From NCBI GenBank assembly GCA_018660265.1, contig JABJKS010000009.1, positions 1 through 64,000 on the forward strand: a stretch of 64,000 bases of DNA, written 5' to 3'. Positions 45,690-54,330 of the stretch are shown here, piece by piece. The translations under genes and the position numbers were made by a program. The stretch comes from Rhodospirillaceae bacterium. Its GTDB lineage: Bacteria > Pseudomonadota > Alphaproteobacteria > GCA-2731375. The first letter of the stretch is position 1, and every line of letters begins with the position of its first letter. The notes under the pieces were generated by a model. That model ran no database searches. It was not told the origin of the DNA and saw only the letters and a list, made by a program, of their open reading frames with translations.

Positions 45690-46721
45690 GTGAGTGAGCA
45701 ACTAATACCAACGACATTGGTGGGCAGCTACCCGCAACCGGCCTGGCTGGTACACAAGGATATTCTGCTGAGTAAAGGTCCGCCCCGCATCCGCATGCGT
45801 GATGTCTGGCGGCCGCCCATGGAATTGCTGGAGGAAGCCCAGGATGACGCCACCTTGACCGCGCTGCACGACCAGGTTCGGGCCGGGATCGACATCGTCT
45901 CGGATGGGGAGGTTCGACGGGAGAGTTATTTTAATCACTTTGCCAATGCTCTGGACGGCATTGATGTGGACAATCCGGCGACTGTTCCGGGCCGCACGGG
46001 TGTGCCGACCTTGGTGCCCCGCGTGGTTGGCCCCATCCGCCGCAAAACATCGGTGCAGGTGCGCGATGTGGCTTTCCTTCGTGGCCATACGGACAAGGCC
46101 ATCAAGATCACTATTCCCGGCGCATTCACCATGGCCAAGATGGCTGCGGATGAATACTACGGCGATCAGGAGGCCCTGATCATGGCCTATGCGGATGTCC
46201 TGAACGAGGAAGTACGCGAAATGAAGGCGGCGGGGGCGGATGTCATTCAGATCGATGAACCCCACATGCAGGCCCACCCTATCGAATCCAACCGCTACGG
46301 CATCGCCGCGATTGACCGCGCCCTGAAAGGTATCGAGGGTACGACGGTGGTGCATCTATGTTTCGGATATGCCTATGTAGTTGCTGACAAGCCGTCGGGT
46401 TATTCTTTTCTGCCCGAGTTGGATAAATGTTCCGCCACGACGATTTCAATTGAGGCGGCACAGCCCGGCCTTGATCCGGTCATTTTGGAAAAACTGCCCA
46501 GCAAGAAAATCATGTTCGGGGTCATCGACCTTGGGGATGAAGAGGTGGAGACGCCGGAGATGATTGCCGAACGCCTGCGCTGTGCCCTGCGCCACATCAG
46601 CCCCGACCGCCTGATTGCCGCCCCCGATTGCGGCATGAAATACCTGCCCCGGGAAGTCGCTTTTGGCAAAATCAAAGCCATGGTGGACGGCGCGGCAATC
46701 GTCCGCAGGGAAATCAGCTGA
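45690..46721 (+). CDS. MetE C-terminal-like methyltransferase
   Basis: A 343-residue protein matching the catalytic C-terminal half of cobalamin-independent methionine synthase. It opens with TTLVGSYPQP; zinc ligands appear as His and Cys in VHLCFGYA (about residue 220), a Glu and Cys in PDCGMKYLP (about residue 312). It lacks the N-terminal half of MetE, so it probably transfers a methyl group from another donor (e.g. a corrinoid or demethylase product) or acts on a different thiol. The start is a GTG with GGGAG upstream. Confidence 0.83.
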   Translation: MSEQLIPTTLVGSYPQPAWLVHKDILLSKGPPRIRMRDVWRPPMELLEEAQDDATLTALHDQVRAGIDIVSDGEVRRESYFNHFANALDGIDVDNPATVPGRTGVPTLVPRVVGPIRRKTSVQVRDVAFLRGHTDKAIKITIPGAFTMAKMAADEYYGDQEALIMAYADVLNEEVREMKAAGADVIQIDEPHMQAHPIESNRYGIAAIDRALKGIEGTTVVHLCFGYAYVVADKPSGYSFLPELDKCSATTISIEAAQPGLDPVILEKLPSKKIMFGVIDLGDEEVETPEMIAERLRCALRHISPDRLIAAPDCGMKYLPREVAFGKIKAMVDGAAIVRREIS

Positions 46722-46815
46722 CTATGGCAAGGTATTTCATCGACCCGTGTCCCAGGCTGAAATGCCGCATCCTCCCCCCTGGCGTTGTAGGCTCTATTCC
46801 TATTAACATGGTGTA

Positions 46816-47376
46816 ATGGGACGCATATTTATCATTCTGACATTTGGGTTTTTGCTCTACCAACAGAGTGGACCTGCGATGGCGGCGTCGACCCCAGTCG
46901 ATGGGGTCGGTGGGGTAGATCTTGTCGGAAAGGTCGAAGTCGTCGACGGCGACACTTTGCTGGTCGGGGGCAAGAAGGTCCGCCTGTACGGCATAGACGC
47001 ACCCGAAACCGATCAATATTGCGCCACCAAGCACGATAAGGCATTCCATTGCGGCCGACTGGCGACGCGGGCCCTGCGGCTTTTTCTAAGTGGCGCGGAT
47101 GTCCATTGCAAGATACGCAGACAGTTGCAGAACGGCATGGTCCTGGCCAATTGTTATGCCGGGCGCAATGATCTATCGGCGCAAATGGCCACCGCCGGTT
47201 GGGCTCTGGCGGATCCCGATACCGGGGCGGACTATCGCCGGGGCGAGTTGGCGGCGCGGGCAACCAAGGAAGGTCTGTTCAAGGGCAATCTTTTACCGCC
47301 ATGGGAATGGCGTGCGGGGAAACGGGAAATCGCGCCTGGTCTGCCCTGGGATGACGCTGCCAAGGCCCGAAAATAG
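46816..47376 (+). CDS. Thermonuclease-family secreted nuclease
   Basis: A 186-residue staphylococcal nuclease-like protein. A signal peptide (about residues 1-24, ending AMAAS) is followed by VEVVDGDTLLVGGKKVRLYGIDAPETDQYC, the OB-fold core with the calcium-ligand Asp, and later the catalytic-type Arg and Glu region (NGMVLANCYAG). It cleaves nucleic acids outside the cytoplasm. It is convergent with the bacteriohemerythrin gene 39 bases away. Confidence 0.85.
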   Translation: MGRIFIILTFGFLLYQQSGPAMAASTPVDGVGGVDLVGKVEVVDGDTLLVGGKKVRLYGIDAPETDQYCATKHDKAFHCGRLATRALRLFLSGADVHCKIRRQLQNGMVLANCYAGRNDLSAQMATAGWALADPDTGADYRRGELAARATKEGLFKGNLLPPWEWRAGKREIAPGLPWDDAAKARK

Positions 47377-47414
47377 GCAATCAGAAATCGTTGCTACTGC
47401 CCGCAGCTGGCTTA

Positions 47415-47816
47415 TTACTCAGTCAAATGGCCCAGGCGCGCGTCGTAGCCTCGAAAATGCTCCTCGAACCAGTCTTTCAGCAAATCGGCCAGTAACTGCG
47501 GTGCGCCCACATAGTCGCCGCCATAATGATGATCCATTATATCGCGAATACCATCCAGCAATTGTTCGTGGTTATCCTTGTGGGGCTGGTAGTCGTCATA
47601 GGCGATATCGCGCATGATTTTCTCCTCCAACGCAAAGTGCGCCGAGATATTGGCGAAGACTTCGCCCAAGAAACCTTCCAGGCTATCGCTGTCAGGGTCA
47701 CGGCATAATTCTCCATGCAATCGATTTAGCAGCGCCACCATTTCCTGATGTTCGAAATCCACAGACCGAACCCCGGTTTCGAATTCAGTCTGCCAAGCAA
47801 CCAATGTCATATTCAC
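47415..47816 (-). CDS. Bacteriohemerythrin
   Basis: A 133-residue four-helix di-iron O2-binding protein. All ligands of the family are readable: His in VDFEHQEMV (about residue 22), His and Glu in HFALEEKI (about 60-64), HKDNH (about 79-83), His and Asp in EEHFRGYD (about 120-126). It binds O2 (or NO) in the cytoplasm. It is the last gene of the leftward nitrogen-oxide operon, 12 bases downstream of the membrane-anchored protein gene. That position suggests a role in scavenging O2 or NO beside the heme-copper enzyme rather than chemotaxis. Confidence 0.92.
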   Translation of the reverse strand: MNMTLVAWQTEFETGVRSVDFEHQEMVALLNRLHGELCRDPDSDSLEGFLGEVFANISAHFALEEKIMRDIAYDDYQPHKDNHEQLLDGIRDIMDHHYGGDYVGAPQLLADLLKDWFEEHFRGYDARLGHLTE

Positions 47817-47828
47817 CCCTCCCCAAAC

Positions 47829-48347
47829 TTATTCGCGAAACAAAAAGCCACCCATCTCAGAGCGGAAGTCGATGGCCAGACTTTGCCGGGCCACCAGGTT
47901 GATAGTCGCAGTCTTCACATAGTCAAAGCCGTCCCTGCGGTCGCTGTCACGCAGGCGGGCAACAACCGCATGCGGCCCCGGGCTGACCATGACGCGTTGA
48001 TAGATGCGGCTGGGTCCATCGCCGGAAATGCCGGTGGGTGCCACTGTATCGCGATAGCGGGTTTCACCATCGATCTCCAATTCGATATAGACCGGCAAAC
48101 GCTGGCGCGGACAGTCCATGGGTCGGCGCATGTTCGGGGCCATTTTCTGCAGCTCGGCCTGGGTAAAGCGGCGGCAGCCGCCGACCCGCTTGGCGCCATG
48201 CGCCAGGCTGAGTTTGATGAGTGCCATATCGGGGGGGAAATGCGTATAGCTGGGCGCAGAGGCGAAATAGCCAATGAAGCCTGCGAACAACAGATAGACC
48301 ACGGTCTGACCCAGATAGCGCACGGCGGTGGGAAGAGGCTTTCTCAT
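47829..48347 (-). CDS. Membrane-anchored protein of unknown function in the nitrogen-oxide operon
   Basis: A 172-residue protein with one N-terminal membrane segment (about residues 10-30) and an exported domain of about 140 residues, rich in beta structure (LPVYIELEIDGETRYRD, SRIYQRVMVSPGPHAVVARLRDS). Two cysteines (GGCRRF and MDCPRQ) lie in the first third. No cofactor motif is seen. It overlaps the cytochrome b fusion gene by four bases (ATGA), so the two products are probably made together, perhaps as an accessory subunit. I do not recognise the family beyond that context. Confidence 0.7.
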   Translation of the reverse strand: MRKPLPTAVRYLGQTVVYLLFAGFIGYFASAPSYTHFPPDMALIKLSLAHGAKRVGGCRRFTQAELQKMAPNMRRPMDCPRQRLPVYIELEIDGETRYRDTVAPTGISGDGPSRIYQRVMVSPGPHAVVARLRDSDRRDGFDYVKTATINLVARQSLAIDFRSEMGGFLFRE

Positions 48348-49903
48348 ACTGTTTCCCCCACGCGTGCCGTTGGCTTTTCGGCTTTAAGGGGCTGCGGCGG
48401 CAGCCCGCTCTGAAATTCAGCGACGATACCACGCAGTTCTTTGCTGGAGCGACCGGTGGCCCAAAGTTGGCCAATGCGTTCACGGGGTACGCGGGCCCGT
48501 AAGTGGGGATCACGAACACCGGCAAGTCTTTGTTCCGTCCAACGCAGGCCGAACCGTGCATGACAATCGCCGCCGCCACAGCCGGAGAGGAAGACCCCAT
48601 CAGCCAGGTCGCGGCTTAGAATATAATCAATGAATGATGGCGGCAGGTTGCCGATGCACGGCAAGGTAACCGGTGCAACCCCTTCCATGGTCGCAAGCGT
48701 TTTCGCCAGGCCATGGTCGCAGCCAAACACCAGAACCCGATTGCCGCCGCTTAACTTTGCCGCCGCCGCGTGAACGTCGTCACGCAGTTGATGCAGGGGC
48801 CGGTCAACCAGATCAATGCCCGGCACCATGTCGGTGGCGCGTCTGAAAGGCGTCGATGTGGGACAGGCCCCGGCACATATGCCGCAGGCGGTGCACAAGT
48901 CTGGGTCAACCTCTGCCTCTCGTTCAAATGGCCTGCCGTCGCTGCGCGGCACCATGGTGATGGCCGAGAAAGGGCAGTCAACCTGGCAACGGGTACAGCC
49001 ATTGCAGTTGGCCAGGTCAACCTTTGCTATGGGCCGTTGCCGCAGGGGCGGCAGCCAGGGCAGCACTGAAATCAGGATGCTGCCACCAAAAGTCAGGGCC
49101 CAGGCCGGTCCCGCACCCCAGATCTCCACTACCGGGTAGGCAATCAGATAAAACCAATCAAGTCCGACCTGCGCCGGGACACGGGCCAGATCGGCAGGCC
49201 CCTGGCTTAGGGCCGGCCAGGCGAGGGATAACCCCAACAGCATACCGAATGTGCCCAGGGCCAGTCCACGGGCGGGAAAAATTTCCGGCTTGGCAACACG
49301 TTGCAGATGGATCCACAGGACAAGCAGCAGGATCAACGGTACGGCGATGTGCAGAAACACCATCAAGGTAAAAAACCGATCATCCAATAGTTCTGGGGAA
49401 AGGAAATTACGGGCTATGGATTCGCCGAAAATCGGCATCCAATCCAGCCATTCCGTGGTTGCCGTAGCGACATATTGGGCCAGGGTATCCCAGACCAGCC
49501 AATAGCCCGTAATGCCACTGATCACCACAAGCCAGAGGATCGGCACACCAGTGAACCAGGTAAACCAGCGGGCACCTCGATGCCGGTCGAGGGAGAATTC
49601 CCGCACCATGTGCAACATCATCATGGCCACCATGCCGTCAGAAGCATAGCGATGCAAAGAGCGCATGACGCCGCCCAAGTACCACTGGTCGTGCGTCAGG
49701 TATTCGACCGAGGCGTAGGCTTCCGAGATGCCTGTGTCGAAGAAAATATAGACATAGATGCCGCTGACCGCGACGACCCAGAAATAGAAAAACCCCAAGG
49801 CACCAAGATGGTACATCGGGTTCCAGTCGGGCCCGAATATCTCGTCCAGCCCGGATTCGAGAGGGCTAAAAATGGCCCGCAATGGCGATTGTAGTGCTAA
49901 CAC
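48344..49903 (-). CDS. Cytochrome b - 2x[4Fe-4S] ferredoxin - MvhD-like fusion protein
   Basis: A 519-residue fusion. Residues 1-270 are a cytochrome b N-terminal domain with heme-ligand His pairs on two helices (LHRYASDGMVAMMMLH and LHIAVPLILLLVLWIH) and Qo-like features. Residues about 295-350 hold two classical clusters, CNGCTRCQVDCP and CTACGICAGACP. Residues about 370-500 resemble the MvhD/HdrA-partner [2Fe-2S] protein with FGCDHG, LPCIGNLPP and SGCGGGDCHARFG. The start is GTG with AAGGGG upstream. It could pass electrons between the quinone pool and an unknown soluble or periplasmic partner. It lies between SCO and the unknown membrane protein in the leftward operon. Confidence 0.88.
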   Translation of the reverse strand: MLALQSPLRAIFSPLESGLDEIFGPDWNPMYHLGALGFFYFWVVAVSGIYVYIFFDTGISEAYASVEYLTHDQWYLGGVMRSLHRYASDGMVAMMMLHMVREFSLDRHRGARWFTWFTGVPILWLVVISGITGYWLVWDTLAQYVATATTEWLDWMPIFGESIARNFLSPELLDDRFFTLMVFLHIAVPLILLLVLWIHLQRVAKPEIFPARGLALGTFGMLLGLSLAWPALSQGPADLARVPAQVGLDWFYLIAYPVVEIWGAGPAWALTFGGSILISVLPWLPPLRQRPIAKVDLANCNGCTRCQVDCPFSAITMVPRSDGRPFEREAEVDPDLCTACGICAGACPTSTPFRRATDMVPGIDLVDRPLHQLRDDVHAAAAKLSGGNRVLVFGCDHGLAKTLATMEGVAPVTLPCIGNLPPSFIDYILSRDLADGVFLSGCGGGDCHARFGLRWTEQRLAGVRDPHLRARVPRERIGQLWATGRSSKELRGIVAEFQSGLPPQPLKAEKPTARVGETV

Positions 49904-49949
49904 CTGTATCCCCTTTCCCCTAATCCCACTTAGCCCCGTTCCGCCCCGG

Positions 49950-50795
49950 TCAACTCTGCTCGGCCCGGGGCTCGGGGCCCCGGAAGCCGGATCGCCTGCG
50001 CCATAGATTGCGCACCAGAATACTGCCCACGGCGGTTAATGCGGCAAGTCCGATGCCGAGGCCGATAAAAACGGAATAGTCAAAGCGATAACGTTGTGCC
50101 GCCGGGTCATAAAGGGTGCAGAACAAACGCAATCGATTGATTAATCCGGTCAGGTCGGTCACCGTCCGACCCCGGCCAAAAACCAGGTCCTTCAGGGGCT
50201 CAACAAGAAACGGGCTGTCAAAATATTCGCCATAAACCTGTCTATACAGACGGCTTTCGCTGTCCAGTACACTGACCTGGGCCAGGTGCTGGAACCCCTG
50301 GGTGGAGGCGTAATAGACAAACCCCAGTTGCTTAGCCAGCTTTTCAATGGTCCGCCCGTCACTGGATAGAAAACGCCAGTTGGGCAAATCAATTCCCTGG
50401 CTGCGGGCAAAGGAACGCATACGGTCCGGCGTGTCGGAGCCTGCATCGAAGCCAACAGTGATAATGTTAAAGTTGTCCGCATCCAGGGCACCTTGGGCAT
50501 CCACGACGGCGTCAGCCAGGGTCTGTACGATGACGGGGCAGCTGCGAATGCAGGCGGTATAAATCAGATTGATAACCAATGGTTTGCCGGCGTAATCGCT
50601 TAGATGCACGGTTTGTCCATCGCTATCGACGAAGCGAAAATTATCTAGCTGTCCGCCAATCGCGGCCTGGCTTGTGGCCAGGGCACCTTGCTCGTCCAAC
50701 AGCGGCGGTGCAACTGCCCAAGATAGGGAAGGGGCCATGGCCGTGACAGTCGTCAACAAAGCCGCGCCAATGCCCCATATGCCCTCTTTGATCAT
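49950..50795 (-). CDS. SCO1/SenC-family copper chaperone
   Basis: A 281-residue thioredoxin-fold protein with a signal segment (about residues 5-27), the copper-binding CIRSC (Cys-x3-Cys, about residue 78) with the distal His in GFQHLAQVS (about 168), and a C-terminal membrane helix (about 245-268). It loads copper into the CuA centre of oxidases. ATG 50795 overlaps the ctaB stop (ATGA); a longer frame upstream would run antiparallel to no homology. It fits the CuA subunit encoded upstream in the same operon. Confidence 0.88.
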   Translation of the reverse strand: MIKEGIWGIGAALLTTVTAMAPSLSWAVAPPLLDEQGALATSQAAIGGQLDNFRFVDSDGQTVHLSDYAGKPLVINLIYTACIRSCPVIVQTLADAVVDAQGALDADNFNIITVGFDAGSDTPDRMRSFARSQGIDLPNWRFLSSDGRTIEKLAKQLGFVYYASTQGFQHLAQVSVLDSESRLYRQVYGEYFDSPFLVEPLKDLVFGRGRTVTDLTGLINRLRLFCTLYDPAAQRYRFDYSVFIGLGIGLAALTAVGSILVRNLWRRRSGFRGPEPRAEQS

Positions 50796-51664
50796 AGCAG
50801 CCTCATGACCCAAGGGTCGGCGCCTGCAACGACCAACAGCATGGTCAACTGGATAAGCGAGGCAAAGAATGTCTTCATGGCAAGGGCCGGGCCGGGATTT
50901 CCAACCAACTGGATCGCACGCCAGATGAAATAGCCGCCACCCAGTGCGGCGCCTGCCAGATATAGCCAACCCATGCCAAAGAAAAACGGCAACAAAGACA
51001 GTGCTACCAGGGCGACCGTATGGGCCAGGATGACCCGCGCGGCGGGCCCGTCACCAATAACCACGGGCAGCATGGGGACCTTCGCGGCGGCATAGTCCTT
51101 GTGCAGGGCCATGGCCAAGCTCCAAAAATGCGGTGGGGTCCACAGGAACAGCACTACGGCGAGGAGGACCGGCGCGGTCGCCAGATCGGGATCGGCCGCG
51201 GCGACACCCGCCAGAACCGCGAAACTGCCCGACAGGCCGCCAACAACAATATTCATCCAGGTCCGACGTTTCAGCCAGACCGTATAGACCACGCCGTAAA
51301 AGAACGCGCCCAGAAAGACATACAGCGCCGTGGCGAAATTCAACACCGACCAGGCCAGGATGACAGCGCCCGCCAACAACAGCGTGATCGCGATGACCCA
51401 TTTCGGCCCGGGCTTATAGAACCCGGTGACAAAGGGACGATTGGCCGTGCGCGCCATGGCACCGTCCAAATCCCGTTCCAAATATTGATTAAGGGCCCCC
51501 GCGGCGGCAGCTGAGACCAACACCGCGAGGGCCAGGGAGGTTACTTCGAATAGGGATAAATCCGCGTTCGGTGTCATCGCCAGGCCGGCCAATGCGGTCA
51601 GCATGATGGCAAAGCCAATGCGCAGCTTGAAGACGTTGTGTAGTTGGCTGAATGTGCCGGCCAT
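50792..51664 (-). CDS. ctaB: Protoheme IX farnesyltransferase (heme O synthase)
   Basis: A 290-residue UbiA-family enzyme with about nine helices. The prenyl-diphosphate motif NQYLERDLDGAMARTANRP (about residues 59-77) and a second Asp-rich loop support prenyl transfer to heme b, giving heme O. ATG 51664 is used because GGGAG precedes it; the longer frame has no ribosome site. It lies 105 bases after the heme-copper subunit I gene and implies that the enzyme uses an O- or A-type heme, or that this copy supplies it locally. Confidence 0.9.
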   Translation of the reverse strand: MAGTFSQLHNVFKLRIGFAIMLTALAGLAMTPNADLSLFEVTSLALAVLVSAAAAGALNQYLERDLDGAMARTANRPFVTGFYKPGPKWVIAITLLLAGAVILAWSVLNFATALYVFLGAFFYGVVYTVWLKRRTWMNIVVGGLSGSFAVLAGVAAADPDLATAPVLLAVVLFLWTPPHFWSLAMALHKDYAAAKVPMLPVVIGDGPAARVILAHTVALVALSLLPFFFGMGWLYLAGAALGGGYFIWRAIQLVGNPGPALAMKTFFASLIQLTMLLVVAGADPWVMRLL

Positions 51665-51768
51665 TTTGTCGTCTCCCCTTAACGCGGCAAATGTGAATTC
51701 CAGAAAGTTGGGAGCGGACCAGGAGGGCCTGGAGGGAACCATAAGGTCCGCTCCCCAAAGAACAGAGA

Positions 51769-53502
51769 TCAGCTAAGTGGCCAGACCTCTGATAGGTACT
51801 TCCAGTTGACGTAGTAGTAGAGGACGAAAGCTACGAAGAAGACGCTGACCAGGACGATGGTGCCCGGCAATTTCGCGTGTGTTTCGCTGCCATATGTCGT
51901 GACGGTCTCCGCGCTGCCGGTTTTCGGCAGAGTGGGGAACGCAGCAATGGATTCCGGCGTCCGTTCTTTGCCGAAAAAGACCGAAGACACGATCACGACC
52001 ACGAACATCACCCCGCCCACTGCGGCACAAATGGCGGAGATACCGTTCAGGCCCATCATCAGGAAGGCCGTTGCCGGATAATCAAAGCTCATCGCCGCAT
52101 CGGAAAAGCCGATGTCCCAGTGCCGCCGCGCGACACCAAGAGTGCCCGCGCCCATCATGAACAACGAGATCCCCGCAATGCCGCCGCCGAATACATACGG
52201 CTGCCAACGGGCGATGGTCTTGAACATGATCTCTTTGCGGAAGATCAGCGGCACCAGCAGATAGGTGATCGCCATGAAGGCAAGCGTCGTGCCGCCGACC
52301 ACCGTGGCATGGAAGTGACCCGGTACATACAAAGTGTTGTGCATGATCAGGTTCAACTGTTCCGTACCCATGATGACACCGGTGATGCCGCCCAGAAAGC
52401 CGAAGATCACGATCGACAACATGGTGCCTGAAAAGGCCGGGTTGCCCCACGGTGCCTTACGCAGCCATTCAAAGATGCCGTTGTTGAAGCCATTGCGCCG
52501 TTGCGCGGCCTCCATGGCACCGGGAATGCTCATGCCGTGGATCATGCTGCCCAGGACAGCGAGATACAGGGCGTATGAGGTGTTGAAGATCTTCCATTCG
52601 GAACTGACGCCCGGTTCCACCAACAGATGATGGGCAGAGGCCAATTGCAGGAATAGAATATACATCAGGAAAGCCATGCGGGAGACCTTCTCGGACAACG
52701 GCTTGGCACCCAGCAACATGGCTGCAATCGCATACCAGATCGCTACTTGGGCCGAGACATTGATCTGTTGCGAGGCATGTCCCATGCCCCACCAGATCAC
52801 CTTGTACATCAGGGGATCAATGTGGCTGATGTAGCCGACCGACCACAGAAATGTGGGGATCAGGATGATCGCGCCCGAGGCAATGGTGAAGACCGCAATA
52901 ATTGCCGCCGTGATGGCACCAAAGGTAACCAAGGGGACGGAGCCTTCATAACTGCCTTCCTCCTTGGCGATAACAAGGGTGCCAAAGAAACAGAACACGG
53001 CAATCAATGTACCTACCGCAAAAACGATCAGCCCCAGATAGAAATGGGGTGCCGCCTGCATGGGCACATAAGAGGTGAACATGACGCTTGATTCGCCCTG
53101 CAACACCGCCACATTGGCCAGGATGGCACCAACTACCATCAACACAAAGGCCAGCCAGGCGAATTTTGGTGCCGCCAATCGACAGTTCAATATGATGGCG
53201 GAGGCAAAATACAACACCGCGACTTCAAAAAAGATGATCCAGAACAACAGAACATCGGCACCATGGGCAGTAAGCAGCAGATAGAACCAATCGGCAGGCA
53301 GCAGATGCACCGCCGGCCAACGGGTTAACGCCACCAAAAGGCCGAACAGGCCACCAACGGCGAGGAAAACAACCGCCACGACGGCGTTCACCTTGATTAA
53401 GGCTTCGGCCTGGGAACAGACCTTCAACCCGGTTTCCGGGCAGGTTCTATAGCTAGCGCCTATGAACCCGCGCGATGGTGCTTGTGTATCAACAGCCATC
53501 AT
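51769..53502 (-). CDS. Heme-copper oxidase superfamily subunit I lacking the active-site tyrosine (NO reductase-like)
   Basis: A 577-residue protein with about 12-14 helices. The low-spin heme ligands are H80 (TAHGADVLLFW) and H398; CuB ligands H242, H291 and H292; the high-spin heme ligand H396 (VPGHFHATV). The region that reads HPEVY in oxygen reductases is HASQQ here (242-246): the tyrosine that cross-links to the CuB histidine is Gln246 and the Glu is Ser244. Loss of this tyrosine is the hallmark of NO-reducing members, as in the CuA-type sNOR group. It is encoded with a CuA subunit, SCO and heme O synthase, beside nirS, so NO reduction is the best hypothesis; oxygen reduction is not excluded. 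AAGGGG precedes the ATG. Confidence 0.85.
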   Translation of the reverse strand: MMAVDTQAPSRGFIGASYRTCPETGLKVCSQAEALIKVNAVVAVVFLAVGGLFGLLVALTRWPAVHLLPADWFYLLLTAHGADVLLFWIIFFEVAVLYFASAIILNCRLAAPKFAWLAFVLMVVGAILANVAVLQGESSVMFTSYVPMQAAPHFYLGLIVFAVGTLIAVFCFFGTLVIAKEEGSYEGSVPLVTFGAITAAIIAVFTIASGAIILIPTFLWSVGYISHIDPLMYKVIWWGMGHASQQINVSAQVAIWYAIAAMLLGAKPLSEKVSRMAFLMYILFLQLASAHHLLVEPGVSSEWKIFNTSYALYLAVLGSMIHGMSIPGAMEAAQRRNGFNNGIFEWLRKAPWGNPAFSGTMLSIVIFGFLGGITGVIMGTEQLNLIMHNTLYVPGHFHATVVGGTTLAFMAITYLLVPLIFRKEIMFKTIARWQPYVFGGGIAGISLFMMGAGTLGVARRHWDIGFSDAAMSFDYPATAFLMMGLNGISAICAAVGGVMFVVVIVSSVFFGKERTPESIAAFPTLPKTGSAETVTTYGSETHAKLPGTIVLVSVFFVAFVLYYYVNWKYLSEVWPLS

Positions 53503-53511
53503 CAGCCCCTT

Positions 53512-54054
53512 TTATTTATCGACGACGTGAATTTTGCCGACCATCGTGTGATGGCCGATGCCACAGAATTCGTTACAGACGACCGCATATTCGCCGCTCT
53601 TATCCGGCGTTATCGTCAATACAAAGTCATATCCGGGATGCACCTGGATATTGATGTTCTGCGGTTGCAATGAGAAACCATGCTGCCAGTCCATGGACGA
53701 CAGATGCAGGCGATAGGTCTGGTCTTTTTCCAGCTCCAGCACCGGCCACCATTCCCACAGCCGCGACAGCATATAAACGTCCGAGCCTGGTGGGGGGCGG
53801 ACCACGGGAACGCCCGTGTCACCTTCTTCCCGAACCTGATACCGTTCGACCATGGCTTCGACTTTCTCACCGAAGACATTTGGATCGATGCGATAGGTCT
53901 CGTTCGAAAGATTCTGTTTGCCGACGAAATGCCAGCCCACCATGGTGCCAAACATGACAAGGCCCCATATAAAGGCGATGCCGATCCAGGTTATTTCCAC
54001 GCCCGACAGCGGTTCCTTCCACCACAGACGATTTGTTGGAGGGGTAATTGCCAT
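53512..54054 (-). CDS. CuA-containing subunit II of the heme-copper enzyme
   Basis: A 180-residue protein with one N-terminal helix (about residues 20-44) and an exported cupredoxin domain. The binuclear CuA ligands are complete: H125 (DWQHGFS), C160 and C164 (CNEFC), H168 and M171 (GHHTM), with E162 between the cysteines. It takes electrons from a periplasmic cytochrome c. No heme c domain is fused, unlike cNOR NorC, so this is an oxidase-like subunit II. GGGAGG precedes the ATG and subunit I starts nine bases downstream. Confidence 0.9.
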   Translation of the reverse strand: MAITPPTNRLWWKEPLSGVEITWIGIAFIWGLVMFGTMVGWHFVGKQNLSNETYRIDPNVFGEKVEAMVERYQVREEGDTGVPVVRPPPGSDVYMLSRLWEWWPVLELEKDQTYRLHLSSMDWQHGFSLQPQNINIQVHPGYDFVLTITPDKSGEYAVVCNEFCGIGHHTMVGKIHVVDK

Positions 54055-54075
54055 TTTCTCTACCTCCCTATTGAT

Positions 54076-54249
54076 CTATTGCGGCGCCAGAGGGATCTGA
54101 GACAATTCCATCACCCCCCAGAGCAGGTAAAACGCGGCCGGTGTGGCCACGCCCATAAAGAGCAGCAGAAATGGGTTATCGAGTAACCGTTGCATGGCGG
54201 GCACCCGTTCTTCCGGCGTGGTGCCGGCTTCTGTATTTTGATTGCTCAT
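54076..54249 (-). CDS. Small single-helix membrane protein of the heme-copper operon
   Basis: A 57-residue protein (MSNQNTEAGTTPEERVPAMQ, then the helix FLLLFMGVATPAAFYLLWGVM at about residues 25-48). AAGGGG lies six bases before ATG 54249. The stop is 21 bases upstream of the CuA subunit start. Small single-helix subunits often stabilise heme-copper enzymes; I take it as a subunit or assembly factor. Position is the only evidence. Confidence 0.7.
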   Translation of the reverse strand: MSNQNTEAGTTPEERVPAMQRLLDNPFLLLFMGVATPAAFYLLWGVMELSQIPLAPQ

Positions 54250-54330
54250 CACCATCCCCTTCAAAGGACCGTTTGGAAAACCAATGCCTATTCAGGCCGA
54301 TGAATGATGCTACGTCGGTGGGCCAGAAGT

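Noticed and set aside
51769-54054. Ordinary aa3-type cytochrome c oxidase
   Set aside because: The CuA subunit would suggest this, but the HPEVY tyrosine and glutamate are replaced and no subunit III gene is present, so the plain oxidase label was not used.
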